A DNA stretch of 64,000 nt from JAZKHE01 sp040385525. Lineage in GTDB: Bacteria; Bacteroidota; Bacteroidia; UBA4408. Shown here piece after piece: positions 25,206 to 34,923 of the stretch. A program made the translations under genes and the position numbers. Position 1 is the stretch's first letter. The number at the start of each line of letters is the position of its first letter. The stretch lies in contig JAZKHE010000002.1 of NCBI GenBank assembly GCA_040385525.1, positions 372,001 through 436,000 on the forward strand. The letters run 5' to 3'. Below the pieces are notes generated by a model, which saw nothing but the letters and a program-made list of their open reading frames with translations, had not been told where the DNA came from and searched no databases.

Positions 25206-25432
25206 CTTTATCTTTTGGCTTACTAAAAATTGATAGATAAACTTAATGTTTTTTACGATTAACATATTTTAACTGAGCATTTTAAACGCAACGTTTTAGC
25301 TTTAATTATATGATAATCAATATGTTAAATTGTAACGAATTCTTAATTTTTGTTAATGGCGATTTTTAAGGCTCCTTATTTAGAATCGTTATAAATTAAC
25401 AAATCTATGACAATTTTATGTAGAAATATAGA
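25206..25432. other. AT-rich intergenic region upstream of the act operon
   Basis: With the promoter boxes at each side, this is part of the only gene-free stretch over 300 bases in the window (25177-25503). I see no ORF or RNA gene. One 10-base inverted repeat, TTAACATATT (25259-25268) and AATATGTTAA (25319-25328), is 50 bases apart. It could be a regulatory site, but such AT-rich repeats occur by chance. Confidence 0.4.
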
Positions 25433-25460
25433 TTGTAAATTAATCATTCTTATAATTTTG
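25433..25460 (+). promoter_or_regulatory. Predicted promoter of the act-cox operon
   Basis: TTG (25433-25435) is followed after 17 bases by TAATTTTG (25453-25460), a full TTG/TAnnTTTG pair. It is 43 bases before the ATG of actA, and no competing box was seen in the 11-kb run of genes that follows. Confidence 0.5.
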
Positions 25461-25503
25461 CGTCCGATTGTAAAAGTAATTTAGGCTGAATAATAAGAAA
25501 TAT

Positions 25504-26757
25504 ATGAAAAGTATGCGATATACTTCACTAAGAACCAAATTCGTAACCATTTGTTTAATTACGATTTCATTACTTGTAAGTTTTTCGGTTTCTGCGCAAG
25601 ATGCTGAAAAAGGACAAAAATTATTTAAGGGCAATTGTGCATCATGTCACGCCTTAGATAAAAAAGTTGTTGGACCTGCTTTGGCTGGAGTAGCCGACAG
25701 AGTTCCAAAACCATCTGAAGAATGGTTAATTAAATGGATTAAAAATTCTGGCGAATTAATTAAATCTGGAGATGCTTATGCTATAAAAGTATTTGAAGAG
25801 TATAACAAATCTCCAATGCCTGCTCAATCAGTTTCTGATCAGGATATAAAAGATATCTTAGCATACATTGCTAATCCGCCTGCTAAAAAAGAGGATAAAA
25901 AAGAAGACAAAACAGCTGGTGCTCCTGTTAAAGAAGATGGTAATACAATTATGTATGTAATGTTTGGCTTAGCAATTTTATTTATTGTTTTAGCTTACAT
26001 ATTATCAGGTATTAGAAATTCGTTAGAGAAATTAATTCGCGAAAAAAATAATTTACCTGAGCCTGCTGAATATACAAGAAAAGAAAAAGCTTACTTATGG
26101 AGTAAAGAAAACAAAAAACTAATTGCAATTATTACATTAATTGTAGTAGGTTATTTTTCTCAAGCTGCTTGGTATTCAATGAAAGATATTGGTGTGTTTA
26201 CAAACTACCAACCAGAACAACCAATTAATTTTTCTCACAAAATACATGCTGGTCAAAATGGTATAAATTGCCAATACTGTCACAGCAGTGTAGAAAAAGG
26301 AAAATCTGCTGGTGTGCCATCTGCTAATGTTTGTATGAACTGTCACAAATATGTATCAGAAGGGCCAGTAACTGGTAAAACAGAAATTGCTAAAATTTAT
26401 GCTGCTTTAGATTACAATCCAGAAAAACAAACTTATGGTAACAACCCTAAACCAATTAAATGGATTAGAATTCACAACTTGCCAGACCATGTTTATTTTA
26501 ATCACTCACAACACGTAAAAGTTGGTAAGCAAGAGTGTCAAACTTGCCATGGTCCAATTCAAGAAATGGATACTGTAAAACAATTTTCTCCTTTAACAAT
26601 GGGATGGTGTATTGATTGTCACAGAAAAACAGAAGTTAAAATGGAAGGCAATCCATACTACACTGACTTACATGCTAAGTTAAAAGAGAAATTTAAAGGT
26701 CAACCAATTACAGTTGACAAAATGGGTGGTATCGAGTGCGGTAAATGCCACTATTAA
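25504..26757 (+). CDS. actA: Alternative complex III subunit ActA, multihaem cytochrome c
   Basis: Membrane-anchored multihaem cytochrome that carries electrons from menaquinol oxidation in alternative complex III to a periplasmic acceptor. The 417 residues begin with a signal peptide (ending SVSAQD). A monohaem cytochrome domain follows (CASCH, Cys45-His49) and then two membrane helices near 148-170 and 202-222. The C-terminal domain has five more haem sites: CQYCH, CMNCH, CQTCH, CIDCH and CGKCH. The total of six CxxCH motifs shows a monohaem domain fused to the usual pentahaem ActA, as is usual in Bacteroidota. It is first in the actABCDEF-coxBA operon. Confidence 0.93.
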   Translation: MKSMRYTSLRTKFVTICLITISLLVSFSVSAQDAEKGQKLFKGNCASCHALDKKVVGPALAGVADRVPKPSEEWLIKWIKNSGELIKSGDAYAIKVFEEYNKSPMPAQSVSDQDIKDILAYIANPPAKKEDKKEDKTAGAPVKEDGNTIMYVMFGLAILFIVLAYILSGIRNSLEKLIREKNNLPEPAEYTRKEKAYLWSKENKKLIAIITLIVVGYFSQAAWYSMKDIGVFTNYQPEQPINFSHKIHAGQNGINCQYCHSSVEKGKSAGVPSANVCMNCHKYVSEGPVTGKTEIAKIYAALDYNPEKQTYGNNPKPIKWIRIHNLPDHVYFNHSQHVKVGKQECQTCHGPIQEMDTVKQFSPLTMGWCIDCHRKTEVKMEGNPYYTDLHAKLKEKFKGQPITVDKMGGIECGKCHY

Positions 26758-26808
26758 TAAAAGAAAGTAAGTTCCTAAAACAAACAAAGGATAATTCATA
26801 AGAAGAAT

Positions 26809-29800
26809 ATGAGTAATACCAAAAAGTACTGGAAAGGTCTGGAAGATCTAAACGATAATCCAGAAATTATTAAAAAGGCTCAAAGAGAATTTGCTGAAGA
26901 AGTTCCTGTAGATCAGTTTTTGAGCAGTAAATCATTAGACGAAACTTCTACACCACGTAGAGATTTCTTAAAATTCTTAGGGTTTACAGTTACAGCAGCA
27001 TCTTTAGCGGCTTGCGAAGCACCCGTTAGAAAAGTAATTCCTTATGTTGTAAAACCAGAGGATGTTACTCCAAGCGTTGGAACTTGGTATGCTACAACTT
27101 ATTTTGATGGTAACGATTTTGCAAATATTTTAGTAAAATCTCGCGAAGGTCGTCCAATTAAAATTGAGGGAAATAAATTATCTGTTGTTTCTAAAGGTGG
27201 AACAAATGCTAGAGTACAAGCATCAGTTCTTTCATTATACGATTCTGCTAGATTAGCTAACCCTACTATTAAAGGTGCTAATTCTACTTGGGATGCTGTT
27301 GATAAAGAAATTACTTCTAAATTAACTGCTATTGCTGGTAAAAACGGTAACATTCGTTTATTAACTTCTACAATTATTAGTCCGTCAACAAAACAAATAA
27401 TTGCTGAGTTTATTGCAAAATACCCAACTGCAAAACACGTTACTTACGATGCAGTTTCTTATTACGGCATTCAAAAAGCAAACGAATTATCTTTTGGTAA
27501 ATCTGTAATTCCTACTTACAACTTTGATAAAGCAAATGTAATTGTAAGTTTAGATGCAGATTTTTTAGCTACTTGGTTAGCTCCAATTGAGTTTTCGGCA
27601 CAATATGTTAAAAACAGAAAAGTAAGCAAAGAAAAAAGAGAAATGTCTCGCCACATTCAAATTGAAGCAAACTTAACCGTTACAGGTTCTAATGCGGATA
27701 TGAGAATCCCTGCAAAACCTTCTCAAATTGCTAACGCGGCTTTAAGTTTATACAAAGCTTTAGGTGGAAGCGTTTCTGCAAAAGCATTGCCATTTGATGC
27801 TAAAATCGCATCAATTGCAAAAGAATTACAAGAAAATAAAGGTAAATCTTTAGTTATAGCGGGTTCAAACGACCCAAGCGTTCAAGTTGTTGTAAATGCA
27901 ATCAACAATTTGTTAGGTAACTACGGAACAACTATCGATTTAGATAACTATACAACTACAAGACAAGGTAACGATGCTGAAGTAGTTGCTCTTACTGAGC
28001 AAATGAAAAAAGGTGAAGTTGCTGCATTGTTTATGTGGAATGTAAATCCAGTTTACACAACTCCATCAACATCTGGTTTTGCTGCTGGTTTAAAGAAAGT
28101 TGAACTTTCTGTTTCTTTTGCTGATAGAGCTGATGAAACTGCAAGTTTAGCACAATATGTTTGTCCAGATAATCATTACTTAGAATCTTGGGGAGACGCA
28201 AGTGCAAGAGTCAATCAACATTCATTAATTCAACCATTAATTTACCCATTATTTAATACACGTTCTGCACAAGAATCTTTATTAAAATGGAGTGGCTCTG
28301 CTATAACAAATTATCAAGATTATGTAAAAGCATATTGGGAAAAAAATATGTTCCCATTGCAATTGGCTGAATCTAATTTTGCTAATTTTTGGCAAAAAGC
28401 ATTACACAATGGCGTAATGGAATTGGCTCCTGTAGCTGCTGCTACTTTAACTTTTGCTGCAGATGTTAATGCTGCTGCTTCTAAAATTGCTGAATCAACT
28501 GCAAAAGTTGGTGCTTGGGAAATTACACTTAACCAAAAAACAGCAATGGGTAATGGTAATCAAGGTAACAACCCTTGGTTATTAGAAATGCCAGATCCTA
28601 TTTCTCGTGTTACTTGGGACAACTACATTACTATGTCGCCTAGCGAAGTAGAAAAATTAGGTTTCAATACACAATTAGGTTTAGACGAAAAAGCAGATGT
28701 AATTGAAATATCAGTTAACGGAAGAACAATTAAAGCTCCAGTTTTAGCTCAACCAGGTCAAGCTGCTGGCACAATTGGTATTGCTTTAGGTTATGGACGT
28801 ACTGCAGTTGGTAAAGCAGGAAATAATGTTGGAGCAAATGCTTACGAATTAGTTTCTGTAGAAGACGGTGCAATTAAATACAACAATTACAACGTAACAG
28901 TTGGAACAACATCTTTAGATAAATATTTCCTTTGCTCAACTCAATCTCACCATACTTTAATGGGTAGAGATATGGTAAAAGAAACATCTTTAGCTGAATA
29001 TAAAAAAGATACTAAAGCAGGAAACGTAAGACCAACTTTTGAAGTAAAAGAAGGACACGATCACGTTAAAAAAACACCATCAGAATTAGATTTATGGGCC
29101 TCTAAAGAAACGCCTGGCTTTGATAGACCTGGTCATTTCTGGGGAATGGCAATTGATTTAAATTCTTGTATTGGTTGTGGAGCTTGTGTAGTTTCATGTC
29201 AATCAGAAAATAATATTCCAGTAGTTGGTAAAGATGAGATTCGTAAAACTAGAGATATGTATTGGATACGTATTGACCGTTATTACTCATCTGCAATGAC
29301 TGAAGAAGTTGCTGAAAAAGAAGGAAAAGGTGTTATTGATATGTACAATGCAATGGAAAAACCAGAGGATCAACCTCAAGTTGTTTTCCAACCTGTAATG
29401 TGTATGCACTGTAACCATGCGCCATGCGAAACGGTTTGTCCGGTTATTGCAACTACGCATAGTAACGAAGGTTTAAATCAGATGACTTACAACCGTTGTG
29501 TTGGTACAAAATATTGTGCAAACAACTGTCCATACAAAGTGCGTCGTTTCAACTGGTTTAAATACCACGATAATGCTCAATTCGATTACCACCAAAATGA
29601 TACAGTAGGTAAAATGGTATTAAATCCAGATGTTACTGTACGTTCAAGAGGTGTAATGGAAAAATGTTCAATGTGTATTCAACGTATCCAAGAAGGCAAA
29701 TTAAATGCTAAAAAGGATGGTCGTAGAGTAAACGATGGCGAAATTCAAACAGCTTGTTCTCAGTCATGTCCTACAAATGCAATTGTGTTTGGTGATATGA

Positions 29801-29931
29801 ATGATAAAAATAGTAATGTAGCAAGTTTAAAAGCTGACGATAGAATGTATTATATGTTAGAAGAGTTAAATACTCAACCATCAGTATTCTACATGACTAA
29901 AGTTAGAAACACAGAAAATAAAGAAGCTTAA
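26809..29931 (+). CDS. actB: Alternative complex III subunit ActB, molybdopterin-oxidoreductase-like and iron-sulfur protein
   Basis: 1,040 residues. The N-terminus carries a twin-arginine-like segment (TPRRDFLKF, Arg50-Arg51) followed by a lipobox (SLAAC, Cys69), so it is probably a lipid-anchored 'Tat-variant' protein. A large molybdopterin-oxidoreductase-like part follows, which in this family does not bind the cofactor. The C-terminal part (from about 770) has cysteine clusters for iron-sulfur centres: CIGCGACVVSCQ, CMHCNHAPCETVCP, CVGTKYCANNCPYK and CSMCIQ with CSQSCP. The fusion of the two domains is normal for ActB. It is placed directly after actA. Confidence 0.94.
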   Translation: MSNTKKYWKGLEDLNDNPEIIKKAQREFAEEVPVDQFLSSKSLDETSTPRRDFLKFLGFTVTAASLAACEAPVRKVIPYVVKPEDVTPSVGTWYATTYFDGNDFANILVKSREGRPIKIEGNKLSVVSKGGTNARVQASVLSLYDSARLANPTIKGANSTWDAVDKEITSKLTAIAGKNGNIRLLTSTIISPSTKQIIAEFIAKYPTAKHVTYDAVSYYGIQKANELSFGKSVIPTYNFDKANVIVSLDADFLATWLAPIEFSAQYVKNRKVSKEKREMSRHIQIEANLTVTGSNADMRIPAKPSQIANAALSLYKALGGSVSAKALPFDAKIASIAKELQENKGKSLVIAGSNDPSVQVVVNAINNLLGNYGTTIDLDNYTTTRQGNDAEVVALTEQMKKGEVAALFMWNVNPVYTTPSTSGFAAGLKKVELSVSFADRADETASLAQYVCPDNHYLESWGDASARVNQHSLIQPLIYPLFNTRSAQESLLKWSGSAITNYQDYVKAYWEKNMFPLQLAESNFANFWQKALHNGVMELAPVAAATLTFAADVNAAASKIAESTAKVGAWEITLNQKTAMGNGNQGNNPWLLEMPDPISRVTWDNYITMSPSEVEKLGFNTQLGLDEKADVIEISVNGRTIKAPVLAQPGQAAGTIGIALGYGRTAVGKAGNNVGANAYELVSVEDGAIKYNNYNVTVGTTSLDKYFLCSTQSHHTLMGRDMVKETSLAEYKKDTKAGNVRPTFEVKEGHDHVKKTPSELDLWASKETPGFDRPGHFWGMAIDLNSCIGCGACVVSCQSENNIPVVGKDEIRKTRDMYWIRIDRYYSSAMTEEVAEKEGKGVIDMYNAMEKPEDQPQVVFQPVMCMHCNHAPCETVCPVIATTHSNEGLNQMTYNRCVGTKYCANNCPYKVRRFNWFKYHDNAQFDYHQNDTVGKMVLNPDVTVRSRGVMEKCSMCIQRIQEGKLNAKKDGRRVNDGEIQTACSQSCPTNAIVFGDMNDKNSNVASLKADDRMYYMLEELNTQPSVFYMTKVRNTENKEA

Positions 29932-29957
29932 TATTAGAAAATTCTTAAAGTAGTAGT

Positions 29958-31352
29958 ATGCAACAGGAATCACCGTTAAGAAAAGCGCTTATATTAGGAG
30001 ATAAATCACTTCATGATATTACTGAAGATGTTTGTCGTCCTATAGAAGGAAAAGCGAGCAAAGCATGGAAAATAGCCTTTACAGTTTCTGCAGCAGCATT
30101 GTTGTGGTGGGTAATTTGTATTTCCATTACAGTTGGAGAAGGTATAGGTATGTGGGGTATTAATAACTCAATCGATTGGGGTTGGGATATTACCAATTTC
30201 GTTTGGTGGGTAGGTATTGGTCACGCAGGTACTTTAATTTCTGCAGTATTGTTATTATTCCGTCAAAAATGGAGATTATCAATTAACAGAGCAGCGGAGG
30301 CAATGACAATTTTTGCCGTAATTTGTGCTGCAACTTTCTTGTTATCACACATTGGTCGCCCTTGGTTACCATACTGGTTATTCCCTTTTGCTAATCAATT
30401 TGGTTCTTTATGGGTAAACTTTAACTCACCGTTAGTTTGGGATACTTTTGCGGTATCAACTTACTTTACTGTATCGTTAGTATTCTGGTATACTGGTTTA
30501 ATTCCTGATTTTGCTGTAATTCGTGACCGTGCGGTTGCAAGAGGCGATAAAGCTAGAAAATTCTGGTATAGCTTATTAAGTTTTGGTTGGGTAGGTTCAG
30601 CTAAAAACTGGCAACGTTTTGAAGAAGTATCATTAGTACTTGCTGGTATGTCAACTCCATTAGTACTTTCGGTTCACACAATTGTATCAATGGACTTTGC
30701 TACTTCTGTTGTACCGGGATGGCACACTACCATTTTCCCTCCTTACTTTGTGGCTGGAGCTATCTTCTCGGGATTTGCAATGGTGCAAACCTTATTAATT
30801 ATCACGCGTAAAGTTTTAAATTTACAAGAATACATCACAATTTATCACATTGATATGATGAACCGTATCATTATGATTACTGGTTCTATTGTGGGTGTAG
30901 CATATATTACTGAGTTCTTTATTGCTTGGTATTCTGGTGTAGAATATGAGTCTTACGCATTTATTAACCGTGCTACTGGTCCGTATTGGTGGGCATATTG
31001 GGCAATGATGACGTGTAATGTTATTACACCACAGTTATTCTGGTCTAAAAAATTACGTGTAAACATTGCTGCTACATTTATCATCTCCATATTTGTAAAT
31101 ATAGGTATGTGGTTCGAGCGTTTTGTAATTATCGTAACTTCTTTACATAGAGCTTACATTCCATCAGAGTGGGCAATGTATTCTCCAACTTGGGTTGAGG
31201 TAGGTATTTATTTAGGATCTATAGGTTTATTCTTTACATTGTATTTATTGTTTGTTAAATTCTTCCCAGTAATTGCTATGAGTGAATTAAAAACAATTGT
31301 AAAATCTTCAAGTTCTCAAGCAAAAAAGAAAGGAGCACACCACCATGAGTAA
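29958..31352 (+). CDS. actC: Alternative complex III subunit ActC, NrfD-like quinol-binding protein
   Basis: Integral membrane subunit of the NrfD/PsrC family with 464 residues and about ten membrane helices, expected to bind menaquinol. Characteristic stretches are NFVWWVGIGHAGTLISAVL, FPNQ-type loop residues in LFPFANQFGSLWVNFNSPL and YTGLIPDFAVIRDRA. VLSVHTIVSMDFATSVVPGW carries the His residues of the quinol site. It ends in KKKGAHHHE and overlaps actD by eight bases, so these are translationally coupled. Confidence 0.94.
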   Translation: MQQESPLRKALILGDKSLHDITEDVCRPIEGKASKAWKIAFTVSAAALLWWVICISITVGEGIGMWGINNSIDWGWDITNFVWWVGIGHAGTLISAVLLLFRQKWRLSINRAAEAMTIFAVICAATFLLSHIGRPWLPYWLFPFANQFGSLWVNFNSPLVWDTFAVSTYFTVSLVFWYTGLIPDFAVIRDRAVARGDKARKFWYSLLSFGWVGSAKNWQRFEEVSLVLAGMSTPLVLSVHTIVSMDFATSVVPGWHTTIFPPYFVAGAIFSGFAMVQTLLIITRKVLNLQEYITIYHIDMMNRIIMITGSIVGVAYITEFFIAWYSGVEYESYAFINRATGPYWWAYWAMMTCNVITPQLFWSKKLRVNIAATFIISIFVNIGMWFERFVIIVTSLHRAYIPSEWAMYSPTWVEVGIYLGSIGLFFTLYLLFVKFFPVIAMSELKTIVKSSSSQAKKKGAHHHE

Positions 31353-31869
31353 GCATATATTTGCCATCTTCAGCGATGAAGATGTATTGATGGAAAACAT
31401 CAAGCCTTTAAGAGCAAAAGGAGTGAAAATTAAAGATGTATTTTCTCCGTTTCCAGTTCACGGAATGGATCATGCATTGGGTTTAAAAAGTTCTCGTATT
31501 TCTATTTGTGCATTTCTTTACGGAATGACAGGTTTAGGTTTGGCAATTTTAATGACTCGTTACATGATGATTACCGATTGGCCAATGGATATTGGTGGTA
31601 AACCAAGTTTTGAGTGGTATAAAAACGTACCTGCTTTTGTTCCTGTTTTATTTGAATCTACAATTTTTTGTGCAGCTCACGGTATGGTTTTAACTTTTTA
31701 CCTTAGAAGTAAAATATTACCAGGTGTAACAGCTTTTGTTCCCGATTTGAGAATGACTGACGATAAATTTGTGATGCAAGTTGAATTGAAAGACGAATCG
31801 ACAGAAAGTGAAGTTACTGCTTTGTTAAAAGCACATGGAGCTGAAGAAGTAAAAGAATACGGCAAATAA
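31345..31869 (+). CDS. actD: Alternative complex III subunit ActD (DUF3341)
   Basis: 174-residue membrane subunit with two helices (about 56-77 and 99-122) separated by a short loop. An N-terminal cytoplasmic domain begins HIFAIFSDEDVLMENIKPLR and has the family feature VFSPFPVHGMDHALGLK. The C-terminal domain has a DKFVMQVEL strand. This is the DUF3341 family found only in act operons. Its start overlaps the end of actC by eight bases. Confidence 0.93.
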   Translation: MSKHIFAIFSDEDVLMENIKPLRAKGVKIKDVFSPFPVHGMDHALGLKSSRISICAFLYGMTGLGLAILMTRYMMITDWPMDIGGKPSFEWYKNVPAFVPVLFESTIFCAAHGMVLTFYLRSKILPGVTAFVPDLRMTDDKFVMQVELKDESTESEVTALLKAHGAEEVKEYGK

Positions 31870-31888
31870 TTTTTTGAAACGAAATAGT

Positions 31889-32560
31889 ATGAAATACTTA
31901 ATGAAAAGTATAACAGAATCAAGAAAATGGGCAATGGTAATTGCTGTGGGTTCAGTAATGGCTGTTACTTCATGTAAGCAAGATCCATTAAGTCCTGGAA
32001 CTGAATATATGCCTGATATGTACAGAGGCCCTGCCTTAGAAGCATATGGCGAAAACGATTTTTTTAAAGATAGCTTAAGCTCTAGAAAACCAGTAGAAGG
32101 GACGATTTCTCGCGGAAGAATTTCTAATGCTCCGTTTTCTGTAAACAGCACAATTTACGCTTATGCTAATACTCCTGAAGGATATGAAGCAGCGGGTGCA
32201 AACTTAAAAAATCCGTTTAATGCAACTGATGCAAACATTGCAGAAGGAAAAGAATTATACACTAAGTTTTGTGAAGTTTGCCATGGTGGCGACGGAAAAG
32301 GCGAAGGTAATTTAGTAGCCATTGGCAAATTCCCTAGCCCGGGCGCTTATGCTGCAAAATTAGCTGCTGGCTTAAACGAAGGTAAAATGTTTCACTCAAT
32401 TACTTACGGAAAAGGTTTAATGGGAGCTCATGCATCTCAAGTATCTAAAGAAGAAAGATGGAAGTTGGTAATTTATGTAAATGAGTTAATTAAACAAGCT
32501 GGTGGAGTTATTACCACCGTTGTTTCTACAACAACAACTACATCAGTTACAACTAAATAA
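31889..32560 (+). CDS. actE: Alternative complex III subunit ActE, monohaem cytochrome c lipoprotein
   Basis: 223 residues with a lipoprotein signal (lipobox AVTSC, Cys29). The body has a stretch typical of the family (YMPDMYRGPALEAYGEN). A haem c domain follows with CEVCHGGDGKGEGN and a distal region KGLMGAHASQVSKEERW whose Met is the likely axial ligand. It ends in a Thr/Val-rich tail. A TTG five codons upstream could also start the ORF, but the ATG gives a better signal peptide and leaves a 19-base gap from actD. It probably exchanges electrons with ActA and the oxidase. Confidence 0.9.
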   Translation: MKYLMKSITESRKWAMVIAVGSVMAVTSCKQDPLSPGTEYMPDMYRGPALEAYGENDFFKDSLSSRKPVEGTISRGRISNAPFSVNSTIYAYANTPEGYEAAGANLKNPFNATDANIAEGKELYTKFCEVCHGGDGKGEGNLVAIGKFPSPGAYAAKLAAGLNEGKMFHSITYGKGLMGAHASQVSKEERWKLVIYVNELIKQAGGVITTVVSTTTTTSVTTK

Positions 32561-32607
32561 ATATTAATTTAAAAGTATAACTTACAACAATCTCTAACAG
32601 AAAAATT

Positions 32608-33816
32608 ATGGGAGAGCACTCAATACAGCATACCGAGATTAAAACGTATACGGTAACCAAAAACAATAAGCTACTTGCCTTTATATTAATGGGTGTAGGT
32701 TTAGCTTCTATTGGCTATGGTTTTGCAGCAGATCCATTAAGAGAATGGGCAAATTTATTACTTAGTAATTTTTACTTAATGGCAATTGCATTAGGTAGTT
32801 TGTTCTTTTTAGCTGTGCAATATGTTGCAGAAGTTGGTTGGTCGGCGCAATTAAAAAGAATTATGATGGCAAATAGCATGTACTTAATACCTGCTACAAT
32901 ACTAATGATTTTAATTTTTGTGTTTGGTCATCATGATTTATATCACTGGACACATCACGATTTAGTTGACAAAGCATCGCCACACTACGACAAAATAATT
33001 GACGGAAAAAGTGGTTATTTAAACGTTCCGTTTTTTATGATTCGTTTAGTGCTTTACGCTATAATTTGGGCTGGTTCTGCATTATTATTGCGTAGAGAAG
33101 CTTTAAGAGAAGATTTAAATGGTGGAACTGTTCATTATTTTAAAAGTTCAAAAATATCAGCTACATTTTTAGTTTTGTTTGCTGTAACTTCTTCAACATC
33201 TGCTTGGGATATCATCATGTCTATTGATGCGCATTGGTTTAGTACTTTATTTGGATGGTACGTTTTTGCAGGTATGTTTGTTTCTGCTTTAACAGTAATT
33301 ACTATGATTACTATTTACTTAAAAAAGAGCGGTTACTTGCCAAATGTAAACGAAAGTCACTTACACGATTTAGGTAAATTTATGTTTGCTTTCAGTATTT
33401 TTTGGACGTACTTATGGTTTGCTCAATTTATGTTGTACTGGTATGCTAACTTACCAGAAGAGGTAACTTATTTTATTGAAAGAGTTGATCACTTTAGATT
33501 TTTATTCTGGTTAAATCCAATTATTAATTTCATTTTCCCTTTCTTAGTGTTAATGACACGTGATGCAAAAAGATATAGCGGTTGGGTAGTAACTGCAGGT
33601 GTGGTTATGTTATTTGGTCACTGGTTAGATTTGTATTTAATGATTATGCCAGGAACTGTTGGTCATGAGCACGCTCACTTTGGTATACCAGAGTTTGGAA
33701 CTTTAGCATTTTTTGCAGGATTGTTTATTTATGTAATGTTTACAGCACTTTCTAAAGCACCGATTGTTCCAAAAAACCATCCAATGCTTGACGAAAGTTA
33801 CCATCACCATATTTAA
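32608..33816 (+). CDS. actF: Alternative complex III subunit ActF, NrfD-like membrane protein
   Basis: 402 residues with about ten membrane helices. It is related to ActC by the NrfD fold but lacks most quinol-site residues. Family features are VAEVGWSAQLKRIMMANSMY, NVPFFMIRLVLYAIIWAGSA, SSTSAWDIIMSIDAHWFSTL and WFAQFMLYWYANLPEE. It is the last act gene and is followed after 24 bases by cytochrome oxidase subunit II. Confidence 0.92.
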   Translation: MGEHSIQHTEIKTYTVTKNNKLLAFILMGVGLASIGYGFAADPLREWANLLLSNFYLMAIALGSLFFLAVQYVAEVGWSAQLKRIMMANSMYLIPATILMILIFVFGHHDLYHWTHHDLVDKASPHYDKIIDGKSGYLNVPFFMIRLVLYAIIWAGSALLLRREALREDLNGGTVHYFKSSKISATFLVLFAVTSSTSAWDIIMSIDAHWFSTLFGWYVFAGMFVSALTVITMITIYLKKSGYLPNVNESHLHDLGKFMFAFSIFWTYLWFAQFMLYWYANLPEEVTYFIERVDHFRFLFWLNPIINFIFPFLVLMTRDAKRYSGWVVTAGVVMLFGHWLDLYLMIMPGTVGHEHAHFGIPEFGTLAFFAGLFIYVMFTALSKAPIVPKNHPMLDESYHHHI

Positions 33817-33840
33817 TATTAAAATTTAGATTTACGCGTT

Positions 33841-34905
33841 ATGATGAATTTATTAATACTATTAGTAGTCGTTTTTGCAATTATTGCAATATTACGATTA
33901 ATGAAAGTGTATGAGTTAACTGCAGAGCTAAAAGGCGAAACAGAAGAAAAAGTAAAACAAAAAGATATTCGCTTTAATGCCGGTATGATGATTGGCGCTT
34001 TAGTATTTATTTTTGGATTTTGTATTTTTCAATTAGTTAAATACAGCCATGTTATTTTACCAGAATCGGCTTCAGAACATGGAGTTGATGTAGATAACTT
34101 GATGAATTTTAACTTAATTATTATTTCGATAGTTTTTGTTGCAACTAACTTTTTATTGTTTTATTTTGCTTCTAAATACTACTTTAGACCAGGTAATAAA
34201 GCAACGTTTGTTTCTCATAACAATAAACTAGAAATGGTTTGGACAGTTATACCTGCAATTGTATTATCTGTAATTATTATTTATGGTTTAACTACTTGGA
34301 ATAAAATTACTTCAGCAGTTGAAGGAGAAGCTATAAACATTGAGTTATACGCAAAACAATTCGACTGGACTGCTCGTTACGAAGGTAAAGACAATGTTTT
34401 AGGGTCTTACGATTATCGTTTAACTTCGGATACAAATCCTTTGGCTTTGGTTACTGAAGATAAAGCAAACAATGATGATATTTTAGTAAAAGGTGAGTTT
34501 CATATTCCTGTTGGAAAAGAAGTTATGTTTAACTTCCGTTCTAGAGACGTTATTCACTCTGCTTACATGCCACACTTTAGAGCGCAAATGAACTGTGTGC
34601 CAGGTATGATTACAAATTTCCATTTCAAGCCAATTTTAACAACAGCTGAAATGAGAAAAAAATTAAATAATCCTGATTTTAATTACATTTTATTGTGTAA
34701 CAAAATTTGTGGAGCGGCTCACTACAACATGCAAATGGATATTATTGTAGAAACTCCAGAAGAGTACAACAAATGGTTAGCTGAGCAAAAAACATTTGCA
34801 ATGTCTAACGTAGTTGCACCAGTAGAAGAAGTTAAAACACCAGAAGTTAAAGTTGATTCTTTAGCAGCTGCACCAAAAGATACAGTTAAATTAGCTACAA
34901 AATAA
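33841..34905 (+). CDS. coxB: Cytochrome c oxidase subunit II
   Basis: 354 residues. An extra N-terminal hydrophobic helix precedes two further helices near 48-67 and 92-112 and a third near 137-157. The periplasmic cupredoxin domain has IVLYAKQFDWTARY-type strands, RDVIHSAYMPHFRAQMNCVPG with the first CuA His, and the CuA loop CNKICGAAHYNMQM. All CuA ligands (two Cys, two His, Met and Glu/backbone) appear present. No CxxCH follows, so this is an aa3 rather than caa3 subunit. The Ala/Pro/Val-rich tail is disordered. Electrons would come from ActA or ActE. Confidence 0.94.
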   Translation: MMNLLILLVVVFAIIAILRLMKVYELTAELKGETEEKVKQKDIRFNAGMMIGALVFIFGFCIFQLVKYSHVILPESASEHGVDVDNLMNFNLIIISIVFVATNFLLFYFASKYYFRPGNKATFVSHNNKLEMVWTVIPAIVLSVIIIYGLTTWNKITSAVEGEAINIELYAKQFDWTARYEGKDNVLGSYDYRLTSDTNPLALVTEDKANNDDILVKGEFHIPVGKEVMFNFRSRDVIHSAYMPHFRAQMNCVPGMITNFHFKPILTTAEMRKKLNNPDFNYILLCNKICGAAHYNMQMDIIVETPEEYNKWLAEQKTFAMSNVVAPVEEVKTPEVKVDSLAAAPKDTVKLATK

Positions 34906-34923
34906 TTTTAAAAAAGTAAGTTT

